From Caballeronia sordidicola (lineage in GTDB: Bacteria; Pseudomonadota; Gammaproteobacteria; Burkholderiales; Burkholderiaceae): 64,000 bases of DNA. The notes beneath the pieces are model-generated. The model made no database searches, was not told where the DNA came from, and was given only the letters and a program-made list of their open reading frames with translations. The DNA lies in assembly GCF_002220365.1 (NCBI RefSeq), contig NZ_MTHB01000246.1, positions 1 to 64,000 on the forward strand, written 5' to 3'. Positions 19,063 through 27,472 of this stretch are shown here, piece after piece. Both the position numbers and the translations under genes were made by a program. Every line of letters begins with the position of its first letter. Positions within the stretch are counted from its first letter, which is position 1.

Positions 19063-20937
19063 TCAAGAGTGCGAACTGCACTCGGTCACCAGCAAGCTTA
19101 AGCCCGCCGGGTTTGCAATCATCCAGCGTTCGAACTCTTCCGGCGCGAGCGGGTGACTGAAGCGGTAGCCCTGCCCGGTGACACATCCATGCGAGACCAG
19201 CCAGCGGGCTTGAGCCCACGTCTCGACGCCTTCCGCAACAATGTCGAGTGTCATCGCATTCGCCATGGCAATCACCGCGCTGACAATAGACTGGCCGGTC
19301 GTGGTGGTGAATAGCTCCCTGATGAAGGACTGGTCAATTTTGATCCGGTCAATCCTCAGCGCGTGCAAGTAAGACAGATTTGAATAGCCCGTTCCAAAAT
19401 CGTCAACGGCAACACGCACGCCGAGTTGCGCCAATCGTTCGAATGTGGATCGAGCCTCGCCAACGTTGTCCAGTAACGCACTCTCGGTCACTTCCAGCTC
19501 CAACTGCGAAGGTTCAATCTTGAATTGCGCAATCAATTCGCATACGTCATCTAAAAATTCGGGGCGACGCAGTTGAAGTACAGAGACGTTAATCGACATT
19601 TTCACGCTGGTGTCATAGATAGCACGCCAGCGCGCCACGTCTGCGCAGGCGATGCGCATCACGGCCATGCCGAGCTCGCCAATCAATCCCATTTCTTCTG
19701 CAATCGGAATAAACAGACCAGGCGGGACGTGGCCAAGCTCGGTGTCATACCATCGTGCGAGAGCCTCGACTCCAATGAGCCGCCCGCTCACCATATCTAC
19801 CTGCGGTTGATAGTGCACCTTCAGGTCCTTCTGAATCGCTGCGCGCAGACGGCGGGCGATTCGATACTTTATCGCCGACGCATGCTCCATGTGCTCGTCA
19901 TAAAAAGTGGTGGTGCCCTTTCCTCGGTGTTTCGCCCGATACATTGCCGCGTCGGCACGACTAATCAGTGATGCCGCATCTGACGAGTGCTCCGGAAACA
20001 CGCTAATGCCAACGCTCGCGCCGAGCTTAAGCCGCGTTCCGTCGATCGACACGTCGCGCGACATATCGCGAATGATCCTGGCCGCAATAATCGAGAGGTC
20101 GTTGATTGATGCCACTTGCACAGCCGCGACGAATTCGTCACCGCCATACCGGCAAATTAATCCTCCCTGCTCCGAAATCTGCATCAACCGACCCGACAGA
20201 CGGGTGAGAACCCGGTCGCCGGCTTTATGACCCAGCGAATCATTGATTGTTTTGAAATTATCCAGGTCAACAAAAATGACGCCGACGTTGGTCGTCTCGC
20301 CATCACAGGCGCGCAGCAAACGATCGAGGCGTGCAATAAACGTAGTTCGATTCAATAATCCGGTTAGCGCATCAAGCTCGGACAGGACCTTCAATTGGCG
20401 GGTCTTTTCCGCAAGCCGTTCGGACGCCATGTGGGCAAACCTCGCGATGAGCAGTGGGTAGAGCACCATCAGCGGGAGCATCACCAAGGTCGAATAGGGC
20501 TCGTTTGCGTTTGTGATGTGACTGCCAAATAAACCGATTCCAACCAGCACGCCCAAAGCGTTCGCGATACAACAGAAGAGCATCGGTCGCATGCCGCCAA
20601 CGGCGATGCTATTCATTGCTACGGAGAGCAGAACGATCGTAGAAGGAACCAGGCGAAAATTTAACAACGCGACGATGACGCCTGCGAACATCGAGTCAAT
20701 GAAAAGATGACGGCGCTCGGCGTTGACGGGATGCATGGAGCGCCGTGCAATCACGTAAGCGAGATGCGGCCAAGCCAACAAGGCCGCCGCAAACGTCATT
20801 AACAGGAAAGTAACCGCGCGGTCGGACAACATGATCGGCGTGGTACAGACCAGCCCAGCGGTTGCCCCAAACACCCGAACGCGATATATTCCCGCAGCGA
20901 AGCGCAGCCCTGACCGATGCACGACCGCCGTCGACAT
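19063..20937 (-). CDS. MASE2-GGDEF-EAL cyclic-di-GMP enzyme
   Basis: 624 residues from ATG 20937, with GGAA five bases upstream; a GTG at 21036 would add 33 residues. Residues 1-170 are a MASE2 membrane sensor: RSGLRFAAG near the start, then LAWPHLAYVIARRSMHP and LNFRLVPST, closely resembling AdrA/DgcC. The GGDEF domain has an intact RYGGDEF but no RxxD inhibitory site upstream (SEQGGLIC). The EAL domain has VEALARW, INVSVLQL, ELEVTES, VAVDDFGTGYSNLSYL and AEGVET, so phosphodiesterase residues are complete. It could make or degrade cyclic-di-GMP. AdrA is the cellulose-activating cyclase of enterobacteria, which fits its place beside the bcs operon. Confidence 0.92.
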   Translation of the reverse strand: MSTAVVHRSGLRFAAGIYRVRVFGATAGLVCTTPIMLSDRAVTFLLMTFAAALLAWPHLAYVIARRSMHPVNAERRHLFIDSMFAGVIVALLNFRLVPSTIVLLSVAMNSIAVGGMRPMLFCCIANALGVLVGIGLFGSHITNANEPYSTLVMLPLMVLYPLLIARFAHMASERLAEKTRQLKVLSELDALTGLLNRTTFIARLDRLLRACDGETTNVGVIFVDLDNFKTINDSLGHKAGDRVLTRLSGRLMQISEQGGLICRYGGDEFVAAVQVASINDLSIIAARIIRDMSRDVSIDGTRLKLGASVGISVFPEHSSDAASLISRADAAMYRAKHRGKGTTTFYDEHMEHASAIKYRIARRLRAAIQKDLKVHYQPQVDMVSGRLIGVEALARWYDTELGHVPPGLFIPIAEEMGLIGELGMAVMRIACADVARWRAIYDTSVKMSINVSVLQLRRPEFLDDVCELIAQFKIEPSQLELEVTESALLDNVGEARSTFERLAQLGVRVAVDDFGTGYSNLSYLHALRIDRIKIDQSFIRELFTTTTGQSIVSAVIAMANAMTLDIVAEGVETWAQARWLVSHGCVTGQGYRFSHPLAPEEFERWMIANPAGLSLLVTECSSHS

Positions 20938-21499
20938 AGCTATTCCAAACGGCCCGACCCTCAATTTCGCCACTATCCCGCTCCTTGGCCTAGCCGAACA
21001 CTCGTTCGCTAAGGCGTGAATGTGCGATTCCTGCACTTCACCAGTAAACGGTAGTTTTTAGAAAAACTTTAATTTCTCCCCTTCGCGTCGCGTTTCAGCG
21101 CCCGCCATCAAGCGGCTATCGCTTACCCTTCTTGCCCATAGAGAGCTGCAATGTCTGGGGATCGCTGTGTCGTCTGCGTGTCGTCTATTCCGCTCAACCC
21201 GATATCCGCGTCAACGCATTGTGATATTGGCGCCCACTTTTGCGAGCAGACAGAAAGGTGCGATCTGCCGACTGACGCCGTAGCGCCTGAAGTAGCGTTG
21301 ACGCTAAGCCGTCATCGACCTCAGCACCAATTCGGCGATGTGCAATGACTCGCAGCTTGTGCCTTGTTCAATCCGTTCTCGACAACCGAAGCCATTCGTC
21401 ACGCGCCGTCCGCCCTCGGCTCCATCAAAGTGACAGAGGTCTTCATCCGGTCGAACGGACGGCTAAGCTAGTTGCGGGTAGCTAGCTATCACCACACAC
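20938..21499. other. intergenic region, lower GC, no recognised gene
   Basis: The AT-rich first 150 bases probably hold the promoter of the GGDEF-EAL gene. Frames such as 21151-21348 (plus) have no homology or ribosome site that I recognise. Minus-strand readings are broken by stops, so any former gene is beyond recognition. Confidence 0.35.
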
Positions 21500-21703
21500 T
21501 CACGAATCCCGATCGGCAACGAAGCCACGGCAAGGTGTGTCAGATGCCGGTTTATGATGGAATTTACGCTTCACCAGCGTGCTCTCCGTATGGAACGCAT
21601 CGGGACATTCAGTCTTCAATTTTACGATCGTCATTTCAACATGCTCGATGCCAAACTTTGATGCGTTCATCAATTCTACTTGATTAGGATAGCTTATCTT
21701 CAT
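21500..21703 (-). CDS. 67-residue protein of unknown function
   Basis: A short frame with an AGGA site nine bases before its ATG. The product starts MKISYPNQVELMNASKFGIE and is basic toward the C-terminus; no signal or membrane helix is visible. I do not recognise the family. Codon use is less GC-biased than in neighbouring genes. It may be a genuine small gene, or chance. Confidence 0.3.
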   Translation of the reverse strand: MKISYPNQVELMNASKFGIEHVEMTIVKLKTECPDAFHTESTLVKRKFHHKPASDTPCRGFVADRDS

Positions 21704-21766
21704 GGTATATCGTCCTAAAGGAAAAGGCCCAACAAAATATCGGATTTAAAACTGGCGTGGGGACGC

Positions 21767-22096
21767 TCAGCTGTGCCTGAACAGCGCGATTCGACCGCTC
21801 TTGTACAGATCTCGGACTTTACTCGCGAACGGTGCCTGCGGTGTCTGCGTGCACTCGCCGACGATCGTGGCTACCGGAGTTGCGACATCGACGACTGTCG
21901 TCACGGTTTCGCTTACGCCCAACTTGTCGACGCCTGAGACCCAATACACAAGCGCTGGCTTGTAAGCGTCTTCCACGGCAAGGAAATCTGAGCAGCTCAT
22001 CTGTGCGGGCGTGACTGGCTTTGCGGCTTGCGCTAGAGCGAACGGGGATACACATAGACCCGCCAACACGGCGGTCCCAACTGCAAAGTGTTTCAT
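21767..22096 (-). CDS. HdeA-like periplasmic acid-stress protein
   Basis: 109 residues with a clear Sec signal ending ALAQA. The mature part reads MSCSDFLAVEDAYKPALVYW, then a second Cys in VGECTQTPQAPF. It fits the HdeA pattern of two cysteines forming one disulphide, with CxDFL and KPxVVYW motifs. HdeA-type proteins protect periplasmic proteins at low pH. The length matches the family (about 110). It lies downstream of the glycine-zipper lipoprotein on the same strand with a 265-base gap, so it is probably a separate unit. Confidence 0.75.
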   Translation of the reverse strand: MKHFAVGTAVLAGLCVSPFALAQAAKPVTPAQMSCSDFLAVEDAYKPALVYWVSGVDKLGVSETVTTVVDVATPVATIVGECTQTPQAPFASKVRDLYKSGRIALFRHS

Positions 22097-22361
22097 GGCA
22101 TTCTCCAGATGGTGTTGCGGATCTTTCCACCTTCGCGGCGGTAGAGTTCCGCTCGTTGATAAATCAATACTCCCGGCTTCGAGGATGAATCCCGGGGCAC
22201 TGATAATGCGTAGCCTCTCGAATCAAGCACGCGTACTACGCAATAGAACTTCCAGGCGTTGTTCACCGCAAGCGCCGGTGCGCATCGCACTGAATACATC
22301 GTATAAGCGGAAAGTTAGGGGAAAATTATCTTGCCGCCGTCGACCGGGTGGGTCGTCAGTA

Positions 22362-22910
22362 CTACCAGTAGCCGAAAGTCTGCGGGTAGCCATAGACGAC
22401 CGGCGCAGGGGCCAAGACAGGCGGCGGTGCATACACTGGCACGGTCGAATAGACGGCCGGGTGTGTGATTTGATTTCCCTTGGATGCCATGCACTGCGAA
22501 TAGGCGGCGTCGTAGCGAGCTTGCAGACTGGCCGAAGTCGCCTGAGCGCCGTTGGCACCCACAGCGCTGCCGAGCAGCAAACCGGCGCCGGCGCCGATCG
22601 CCGCGCCGATACCGGCATCGCCTTCTGCCGCGCCAAAAAGCGCGCCTGCTGCCGCACCGCCTGCGGTGCCGATCGCCCCGGTGCGTAGACCGTCGTCAGC
22701 TGCCGACACAGTTGGTTGCGAGGCATTGTCCGAGCGGAACGCATAGTCCCTGCAGGCGTAATCTTCCTGCTGGAATTTGCTCAGCGGCTCTCCTTCGGGT
22801 GGCAACGCGACCACGGTCGGGCCGGTAGGAGGAATGACGGCGCACCCGGTCAAGGAAAGGGCGATCAAGCATAAAGGTGTTGCCACGCACACGAGTTTTA
22901 AACGTTTCAT
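22362..22910 (-). CDS. glycine-zipper (YMGG-type) lipoprotein
   Basis: 182 residues. A lipoprotein signal ends in the lipobox LTGC (Cys23). The mature part has YACRDYAF early on, then a Gly/Ala-rich zipper (GTAGGAAAGALFGAAEGDAG to AIGAGAGLLLGSAVGA), then RYDAAYSQCMASKGN and a Pro/Val/Tyr-rich tail. This arrangement is typical of YMGG-like lipoproteins of the outer membrane in Burkholderia and Pseudomonas. The exact role is unknown; envelope stability is the usual guess. Confidence 0.75.
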   Translation of the reverse strand: MKRLKLVCVATPLCLIALSLTGCAVIPPTGPTVVALPPEGEPLSKFQQEDYACRDYAFRSDNASQPTVSAADDGLRTGAIGTAGGAAAGALFGAAEGDAGIGAAIGAGAGLLLGSAVGANGAQATSASLQARYDAAYSQCMASKGNQITHPAVYSTVPVYAPPPVLAPAPVVYGYPQTFGYW

Positions 22911-23376
22911 GATGTTGTATATCCGGTGAGTACACAGATGTCATGGTGACGTCGAAGAATTAGCGCTGAATTACTTCGCGCTGAGTGAGGGCTCTGTGAT
23001 CCCGGAACCTAGCGAATCAATTGTCGGTCAATTTTTCACACTATAAAAATAAGGATAACTAGGCGTATTGATATTGTCGATCCTGATTCCTTACTGTTAC
23101 ACCCAGCAATCCTATTGGGGACTATCGCTCGTCGCGCTCGACGACGCAAATCATAGAAAAGCGCCGACCACGCTTCTCTGTCGACGCGATTCCGTATCGA
23201 ATTCGATACGACTCGTTCTATTGCGCCGCTCATCCTACATGCAGCGTTCAGTTGAAGGCTGGGCAAGGCGGCATATCATGGCGAGATGTATTGCACTAGT
23301 GGAATAAATCGGCGTAACCGCCGTGCCATCCCCCGCAACGCAGAAATGAGACGAAAAGGCGTACGAGAAAACGACC
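22911..23376. other. intergenic region with an 18-bp perfect palindrome
   Basis: No gene is supported here. The segment separates the lipoprotein gene from the response-regulator gene and contains a TATAAAAATAAGG AT-rich patch near 23041. A perfect palindrome lies at 23193-23210. Confidence 0.4.
23193..23210. promoter_or_regulatory. perfect 18-bp palindrome
   Basis: CGTATCGAATTCGATACG is self-complementary over all 18 bases, the form expected of an operator for a dimeric regulator such as TetR. No such regulator gene is adjacent, so its owner is unknown. Confidence 0.35.
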
Positions 23377-24051
23377 TCACCCCTTGCCGGAATCGCCCAG
23401 CAAGACGGTCCAGCCGAGGCCGCGCACGTTGCGGATAACCGACTGCCCGAACTTCTTGCGCACTGAATGAATCAGCACGTCGACCGCATTGCTCTCTACT
23501 TCCTTACCCCAGCCGTACAGCTTGTCCTCGATCTGCGCACGCGAGAGGATCGTTCCCGGATGTTCAAGCAGCGCGTGCATCAGCGCGAACTCACGTGCGG
23601 ACAACACACCTGCCTTGTCGCCGAACGTCAACGTGCGCTGGTCGAGATTCAGGCTGAGGGTGTCATCGCCGAGCCGGGACACGGCGTAACCCGCCTTGCG
23701 CCGCAGCACCGCCCGCATCCGGGCCAGCAGTTCGCCGACTTCGAAGGGCTTGAGCAGATAATCGTCCGCGCCAATATCGAGTCCCTCTATGCGCGAATCG
23801 AGATCGTCACGCGCAGTCAGGATCAACACCGGCACCGGATTGCCCCCCGCGCGCGCGGCGCGCAACAGTTCGATGCCTGACATTCCCGGCAAGCCGATGT
23901 CGAGCAGCACGACTGTGTAGTCGGCCGCGCTCATTGCCTCGCGTCCAGTGACGCCGTCACGCACCCAGTCCACGGCGTAATCCGCGTCCTTCAGTGCACG
24001 CATCAGGCTTTGCCCGATCTGGAGATCGTCTTCAACCAGCAGGACTCTCAT
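23377..24051 (-). CDS. OmpR-family response regulator (QseB/PmrA-like)
   Basis: 224 residues. The receiver domain has the acidic pair EDD at the start, phosphoacceptor Asp51 (VVLLDIGLPG) and Lys101 (LLKPF). The C-terminal winged helix ends with SNAVDVLIHSVRKKFG and IRNVRGLGW, typical of QseB/TctD/PmrA-type regulators. It lies 132 bases downstream of the histidine-kinase gene on the same strand, so the kinase is transcribed first. The direct-repeat boxes at 25576 and 25840 are plausible targets. Confidence 0.92.
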   Translation of the reverse strand: MRVLLVEDDLQIGQSLMRALKDADYAVDWVRDGVTGREAMSAADYTVVLLDIGLPGMSGIELLRAARAGGNPVPVLILTARDDLDSRIEGLDIGADDYLLKPFEVGELLARMRAVLRRKAGYAVSRLGDDTLSLNLDQRTLTFGDKAGVLSAREFALMHALLEHPGTILSRAQIEDKLYGWGKEVESNAVDVLIHSVRKKFGQSVIRNVRGLGWTVLLGDSGKG

Positions 24052-24141
24052 GCCCCTCTCCCTATACCGACGGGAGCATGCGCTTCAGCGCTTACTCCGG
24101 TCCCATGCGCGGCTGCGTTCGGCCAGCACACGATTTCAACG

Positions 24142-24198
24142 ACGCTTTTGCCAACGCTCTTGCCAACGCTTTTCACACGCTTTTCACACGCTTGCCAG
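24142..24198. repeat. five imperfect 11-12-base tandem repeats at the kinase stop codon
   Basis: Units on the plus strand are ACGCTTTTGCCA, ACGCTCTTGCCA, ACGCTTTTCAC, ACGCTTTTCAC and ACGCTTGCCAG. The array covers the last codons of the histidine-kinase gene and runs into the spacer before the response regulator. It looks like local duplication of the end of the kinase gene, including its GTGTGA stop context. Confidence 0.7.
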
Positions 24199-25548
24199 CG
24201 GAAAACTGACCGCCGCGACAATGCCCGATCGGCCGTCGTGACGGTTTCGGATGACCGCCTGGCCGCCATATTTCGCCGTGATCGCCTTCACGATCGACAG
24301 GCCGAGACCGGTCCCTTCCACGTCCACCTGTGTGCTCGAGTTCGCTCGAAAGAACCGGTCGAAGACACGCGGCAAAGACTCCTCTGCAATGCCCGGACCC
24401 GTATCCGTAACCTCGATCCAAAGTGCGTTCGCCTCGCGGCGCATTTGCAGGTCGATCGTGCCGCCATCCGGCGTGTAGCGCACCGCGTTGCTCACCAGAT
24501 TCTTGACGGCAATCGCGACATCCGCGCGCGAAGCGACGACCTTGTCGGCGAGCATGGCGTCTGCGCCAATGTCGATGCCCCGCGCCGCCGCGATCGGCAG
24601 CACGCCGGAGACGGCATCGACCACGATTGAGGAAACGTCCGCAGGCTCGATCGCGGCATCGAGCGGCGCGTCCGCGCGCGCGAGTCGCAGCAACTGCCCA
24701 ATCAGCATGCCGCTGCGCGCAATGCCGTTGCGCAGTTCCTGAAAACGCTCCTGGTTGCCGGCCACAATATGCGGCTGCAGATTGTCCGCCTGCAATTGGA
24801 GCGCAGTGAGTGGCGTGCGCAGTTCGTGGGCGGCGTCGGCAATGAACTCGCGCTCGGATTCGATCACCTGTGCGAGCCGCTCGATCATGCGATTAATCGA
24901 TTCGACGAACGGCAGCACTTCGCCCGGCACGCCCGTGACGGGCAGCGGGTTCAGATGCGCGGCGTCGATGGATTGCGCTGCCTGCCCGAGTGGCGTCAGC
25001 CGCCGAAGCGTGCGATGCACAATCACGACGACAGCAAGAAGCACGAGTGGTAACAGGATCAGCGTGGGCCAGAGCGTGGTCAGCGCGGTTTCGCGAACGA
25101 GCTCGTTGCGCACCGACGAGCGCTGCGCTACCTGGATCACGCTCGCGTCCCGGCGCAACGTATAGATGCGCCAGCGTTCGCCATTCACCATCTCCGATGA
25201 AAATCCCGCCGGCGCGCTTGCGGGCAGCGACAGTGACGGTTCGGTAGAGCGCAGCGGGACATTGGCGCCGGGCTTGCGGATGGTGATCACAATATCGCGC
25301 GAGGGTTGCGAGCCGCGCGCGGGCGCGCTCGGAATCGCATCGGCAAGATCGCCGCGCATTCGCATGGCGACCTGCTCCAGGCGCAGGTCGAGCAGCGCGC
25401 TCATGCCGGTGCGGCAGAGCTGATAAGTGCTGACACTCTGCGCGATGGCGACGACACTGACCAGCACGGCCAGCGCAATGATGAGATTGTTGCGAAGCGA
25501 GGGTCTCATGGAATAGCGGGCAAAAGCGGATGAAAACGACGGGTTCAT
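24184..25548 (-). CDS. sensor histidine kinase (QseC-like)
   Basis: 454 residues. Membrane helix at 21-41, periplasmic sensor 45-155, second helix at about 158-178, then HAMP, HisKA and HATPase_c domains. The phosphoacceptor is His241 in DAAHELRTPLT. The ATP-binding site shows KNLVSNAVRYTP (N box), DTGPGIAEE (G1) and GTGLGLSIVKAI (G2). All catalytic boxes are intact. It should phosphorylate the regulator encoded just downstream. The start at 25548 is supported by the position of the first helix. The 3' end overlaps a tandem repeat. Confidence 0.92.
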   Translation of the reverse strand: MNPSFSSAFARYSMRPSLRNNLIIALAVLVSVVAIAQSVSTYQLCRTGMSALLDLRLEQVAMRMRGDLADAIPSAPARGSQPSRDIVITIRKPGANVPLRSTEPSLSLPASAPAGFSSEMVNGERWRIYTLRRDASVIQVAQRSSVRNELVRETALTTLWPTLILLPLVLLAVVVIVHRTLRRLTPLGQAAQSIDAAHLNPLPVTGVPGEVLPFVESINRMIERLAQVIESEREFIADAAHELRTPLTALQLQADNLQPHIVAGNQERFQELRNGIARSGMLIGQLLRLARADAPLDAAIEPADVSSIVVDAVSGVLPIAAARGIDIGADAMLADKVVASRADVAIAVKNLVSNAVRYTPDGGTIDLQMRREANALWIEVTDTGPGIAEESLPRVFDRFFRANSSTQVDVEGTGLGLSIVKAITAKYGGQAVIRNRHDGRSGIVAAVSFPLASV

Positions 25549-25575
25549 CAGGCGCGGCGTGAGACTCTCCGCGCG

Positions 25576-25592
25576 CTCATTTTCTGCTCATT
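25576..25592 (+). promoter_or_regulatory. tandem direct-repeat box 1 for an OmpR-type regulator
   Basis: CTCATT-TTCTG-CTCATT: two identical hexamers 11 bases apart, one helical turn, the spacing preferred by OmpR/PhoB-family regulators. It lies upstream of the kinase gene on one side and of a plus-strand frame starting at 25658 on the other. Confidence 0.5.
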
Positions 25593-25839
25593 CTTGGCTG
25601 CGAACATGTAGTCATTCGAAGCAGCGGTTCGCTTCATGACCCAACGGGAGACGACCCATGTTCCAGCTTTTCAGTCACCATTCGAGCGCCAGCAACCGCG
25701 ATCAGACCGCCTTGCGCATGAACGAGAACGTACTGCACAAGGAAGTCGCGCTGTCAGGTGAACGCCCTGCTACGTATGACGAAATACTGCCCTGGCTGCT
25801 GGCGCCGTGCTCGGCGTCTGATCCACCCGATCCACCTCG

Positions 25840-25856
25840 CTCATTTCCCGCTCATT
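25840..25856 (+). promoter_or_regulatory. tandem direct-repeat box 2 with a -10-like hexamer
   Basis: CTCATT-TCCCG-CTCATT repeats box 1 with the same 11-base period. A TAGAAT hexamer follows at 25866-25871, so the box would cover the -35 region of a promoter reading into the small gene at 25928. This is the geometry of promoters activated by PmrA/QseB-type regulators. Confidence 0.5.
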
Positions 25857-25927
25857 CTGCATCATTAGAATCCTGTTTATCGCAGCGCGCCCCGACGCGT
25901 CTGCAGCACAGGATGAAGGAAACCCTC

Positions 25928-26089
25928 ATGATCACCTCGTTTGAAGCCCTGTTCGACATTTCGCTTGCCGTTGCCAGCGCCGCCCTCACCGTCGCGGTCT
26001 TCGCGATCCTGGTTGAACTCGTCGCCATGGTTCGCCAGCGCGCGATGGTCCTGTTGCAGCGGCCGCAGGATTCAGTGCGGATGCAATGA
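25928..26089 (+). CDS. 53-residue single-pass membrane protein
   Basis: The ATG has AAGGAAA about six bases upstream. The product has an acidic N-terminus, one hydrophobic helix (LAVASAALTVAVFAILVELV) and a basic C-terminal tail with RQR. The same frame is open from ATG 25658 (143 residues in all, with a GGGAG site), but that upstream part contains box 2 and a Pro/Ser-rich stretch, so I prefer the short form. The function is unknown. Control by the adjacent two-component system is suggested by the boxes. The stop overlaps the 3' end of marC on the other strand. Confidence 0.5.
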   Translation: MITSFEALFDISLAVASAALTVAVFAILVELVAMVRQRAMVLLQRPQDSVRMQ

Positions 26090-26746
26090 ATTGAGCAGTT
26101 CTGACAGTCCGAGCCAAAGGATCTGCATGCCGATGCAGAAGATCGCGAATGCGAAGAGCCGCATGGCGATCTGCGTGCCGGACGGCCCGAGCAACCGCTG
26201 GACCTTCGCCACGAAACGCACGCACAAGTAAATGGTGATGCACAGCAGCGCGAGCGCCACGCCCACGCCAATGAAATGAACCGGCTGCAGGCCGCTGCGC
26301 GGCGTACCGGTGCCAAGCGCGATGGCCACCGAGATCGCCCCGGGACCAACCGTCACCGGCAGCGTCAGTGGATAGAACGCCTTCGATCTCAGCGAACCAT
26401 GCCGATGAGACGCCGGCTCGGGTAGCGTTTCTTCCTCGGAGTCATCGTCGGAGGACTGGAGCAGGTTCCAGCCCGCCATGGCGATGATGAGCCCGCCCGC
26501 CACGCGCAGCACCGGAATCGAGATCCCGAGAAACGACAGCAGGTACGCCCCCACCGAAAGCGACGCCAGCAGGATCACGAAGCTGTTCACCGCGATGCGC
26601 CGCGCCAGGTCCGCGCGCTCGGTCTCCGTCGCGTGCGGCGTGAGACTCAGGATGATGAACGCTGCCGCCGGCGGGTTGATGATCGGGAACAACGCCGCGA
26701 CAATCAACAGGATCGTCTTGGTCATTTCGTGGATCACGGTGTCCAT
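26072..26746 (-). CDS. MarC-family (UPF0056) integral membrane protein
   Basis: 224 residues from the Met opening MDTVIHEMTKTILLIV; the longer frame to 26893 adds a basic segment without homology. Six membrane helices are expected. Family signatures are ALFPIINPPAAAFIIL in helix 1, the AGWNLL segment, and PLTLPVTVGPGAISVAI in the second half. MarC proteins were once tied to multiple antibiotic resistance, but the transported substrate is not established. It is a single gene, convergent with the small membrane-protein gene. Confidence 0.88.
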   Translation of the reverse strand: MDTVIHEMTKTILLIVAALFPIINPPAAAFIILSLTPHATETERADLARRIAVNSFVILLASLSVGAYLLSFLGISIPVLRVAGGLIIAMAGWNLLQSSDDDSEEETLPEPASHRHGSLRSKAFYPLTLPVTVGPGAISVAIALGTGTPRSGLQPVHFIGVGVALALLCITIYLCVRFVAKVQRLLGPSGTQIAMRLFAFAIFCIGMQILWLGLSELLNSLHPH

Positions 26747-26930
26747 CCATTTCCAGGTGGGCAGAACGGCAGGGCCAGCCCGCGCGGGGAAGCGTGCCTG
26801 CGTGTTGCATGCAAGATTACCTAATAATGTGGCGGGTCGACTACGATTGTTGGCAGGATTTTCGCGCTTTGTTGCTCGGATGGGTTTTTTCATCGCGCTT
26901 TGCTGGAGTCACACACCATCGGAGTGTGAC

Positions 26931-27146
26931 TTGAAGCGTTTGCAGGCTGTCGTCGTTGTAATTGCGTGCGCGTTGGAGCTGCTCTCAGTATCTGCCCTTG
27001 CCCGAGATGTCCATCTCCCCGCTGAAAATGCCTGCCCCGACATGGCGCACCGGCCGGAGCGCGACCCCGCCTTGCGCCGGCAGATCGTGCACACGGCGAG
27101 CGGCGATATCGCGTATCACCGCTTCGGGCTGCCGAGCGCCGGTTGA
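26931..27146 (+). pseudogene. N-terminal remnant of an alpha/beta hydrolase
   Basis: A TTG start with GGAG six bases upstream opens a 71-codon frame. It has a signal peptide (LQAVVVVIACALELLSVSAL), a short mature linker, and then VHTASGDIAYHRFG, which is the first strand of alpha/beta hydrolases in related species. The frame ends right after this in an unrelated tail, without the nucleophile elbow. The remaining 200 or more residues are gone. It is read divergently from marC. Confidence 0.5.
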
Positions 27147-27266
27147 CCTCGATGGCGGCATTTTCGGCTGGTGATGTCACGCCCAACGGCGGCAACCCAC
27201 GGGAGAACAAAAATCGCCGTCTTCACAAGTTCCTGCTCGATTGACGACCACGAGGTCCGAGGCGCC

Positions 27267-27435
27267 TTAAATCCCCTGGCGTGGGTCGTTGAGTTCGTCC
27301 ATCGCGCAAGGCCTGCGCAGCCTCTTGTATGAGAAATCAAGCAACACGTCGTCGGGCAATTCATCTCCGGACGCAAACACTACGTGGAGATCGGGATCAG
27401 CCGCGCCGGCCTGTTGTGCCAGCTCGATTCCAGAC
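27267..27435 (-). pseudogene. C-terminal fragment of a response-regulator receiver domain
   Basis: On the minus strand the frame ending at TAA 27267 reads SGIELAQQAGAADPDLHVVF, then ASGDELPDD, YKRLRRPCAMDEL. This is the last half of a receiver domain: GxELA helix, VVFASG strand with the conserved small residue, and the KP-like loop (KRLRRP). Upstream it dissolves into the end of the LysR gene. It is a truncated piece of a regulator or hybrid kinase. Confidence 0.5.
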
Positions 27436-27472
27436 GCCCACGGCGGGTTTAGATCCCTCAGCGTTTCCGCAC

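Noticed and set aside
22093..22299. 68-codon minus-strand frame ahead of the HdeA-like gene
   Set aside because: It overlaps the start of the HdeA-like gene, lacks a ribosome site and has no recognisable features.
27320..27440. Plus-strand reading ending HYVEIGISRAGLLCQLDS that looked like a protein C-terminus
   Set aside because: It is antisense to the receiver-domain fragment, which explains the codon pattern better.
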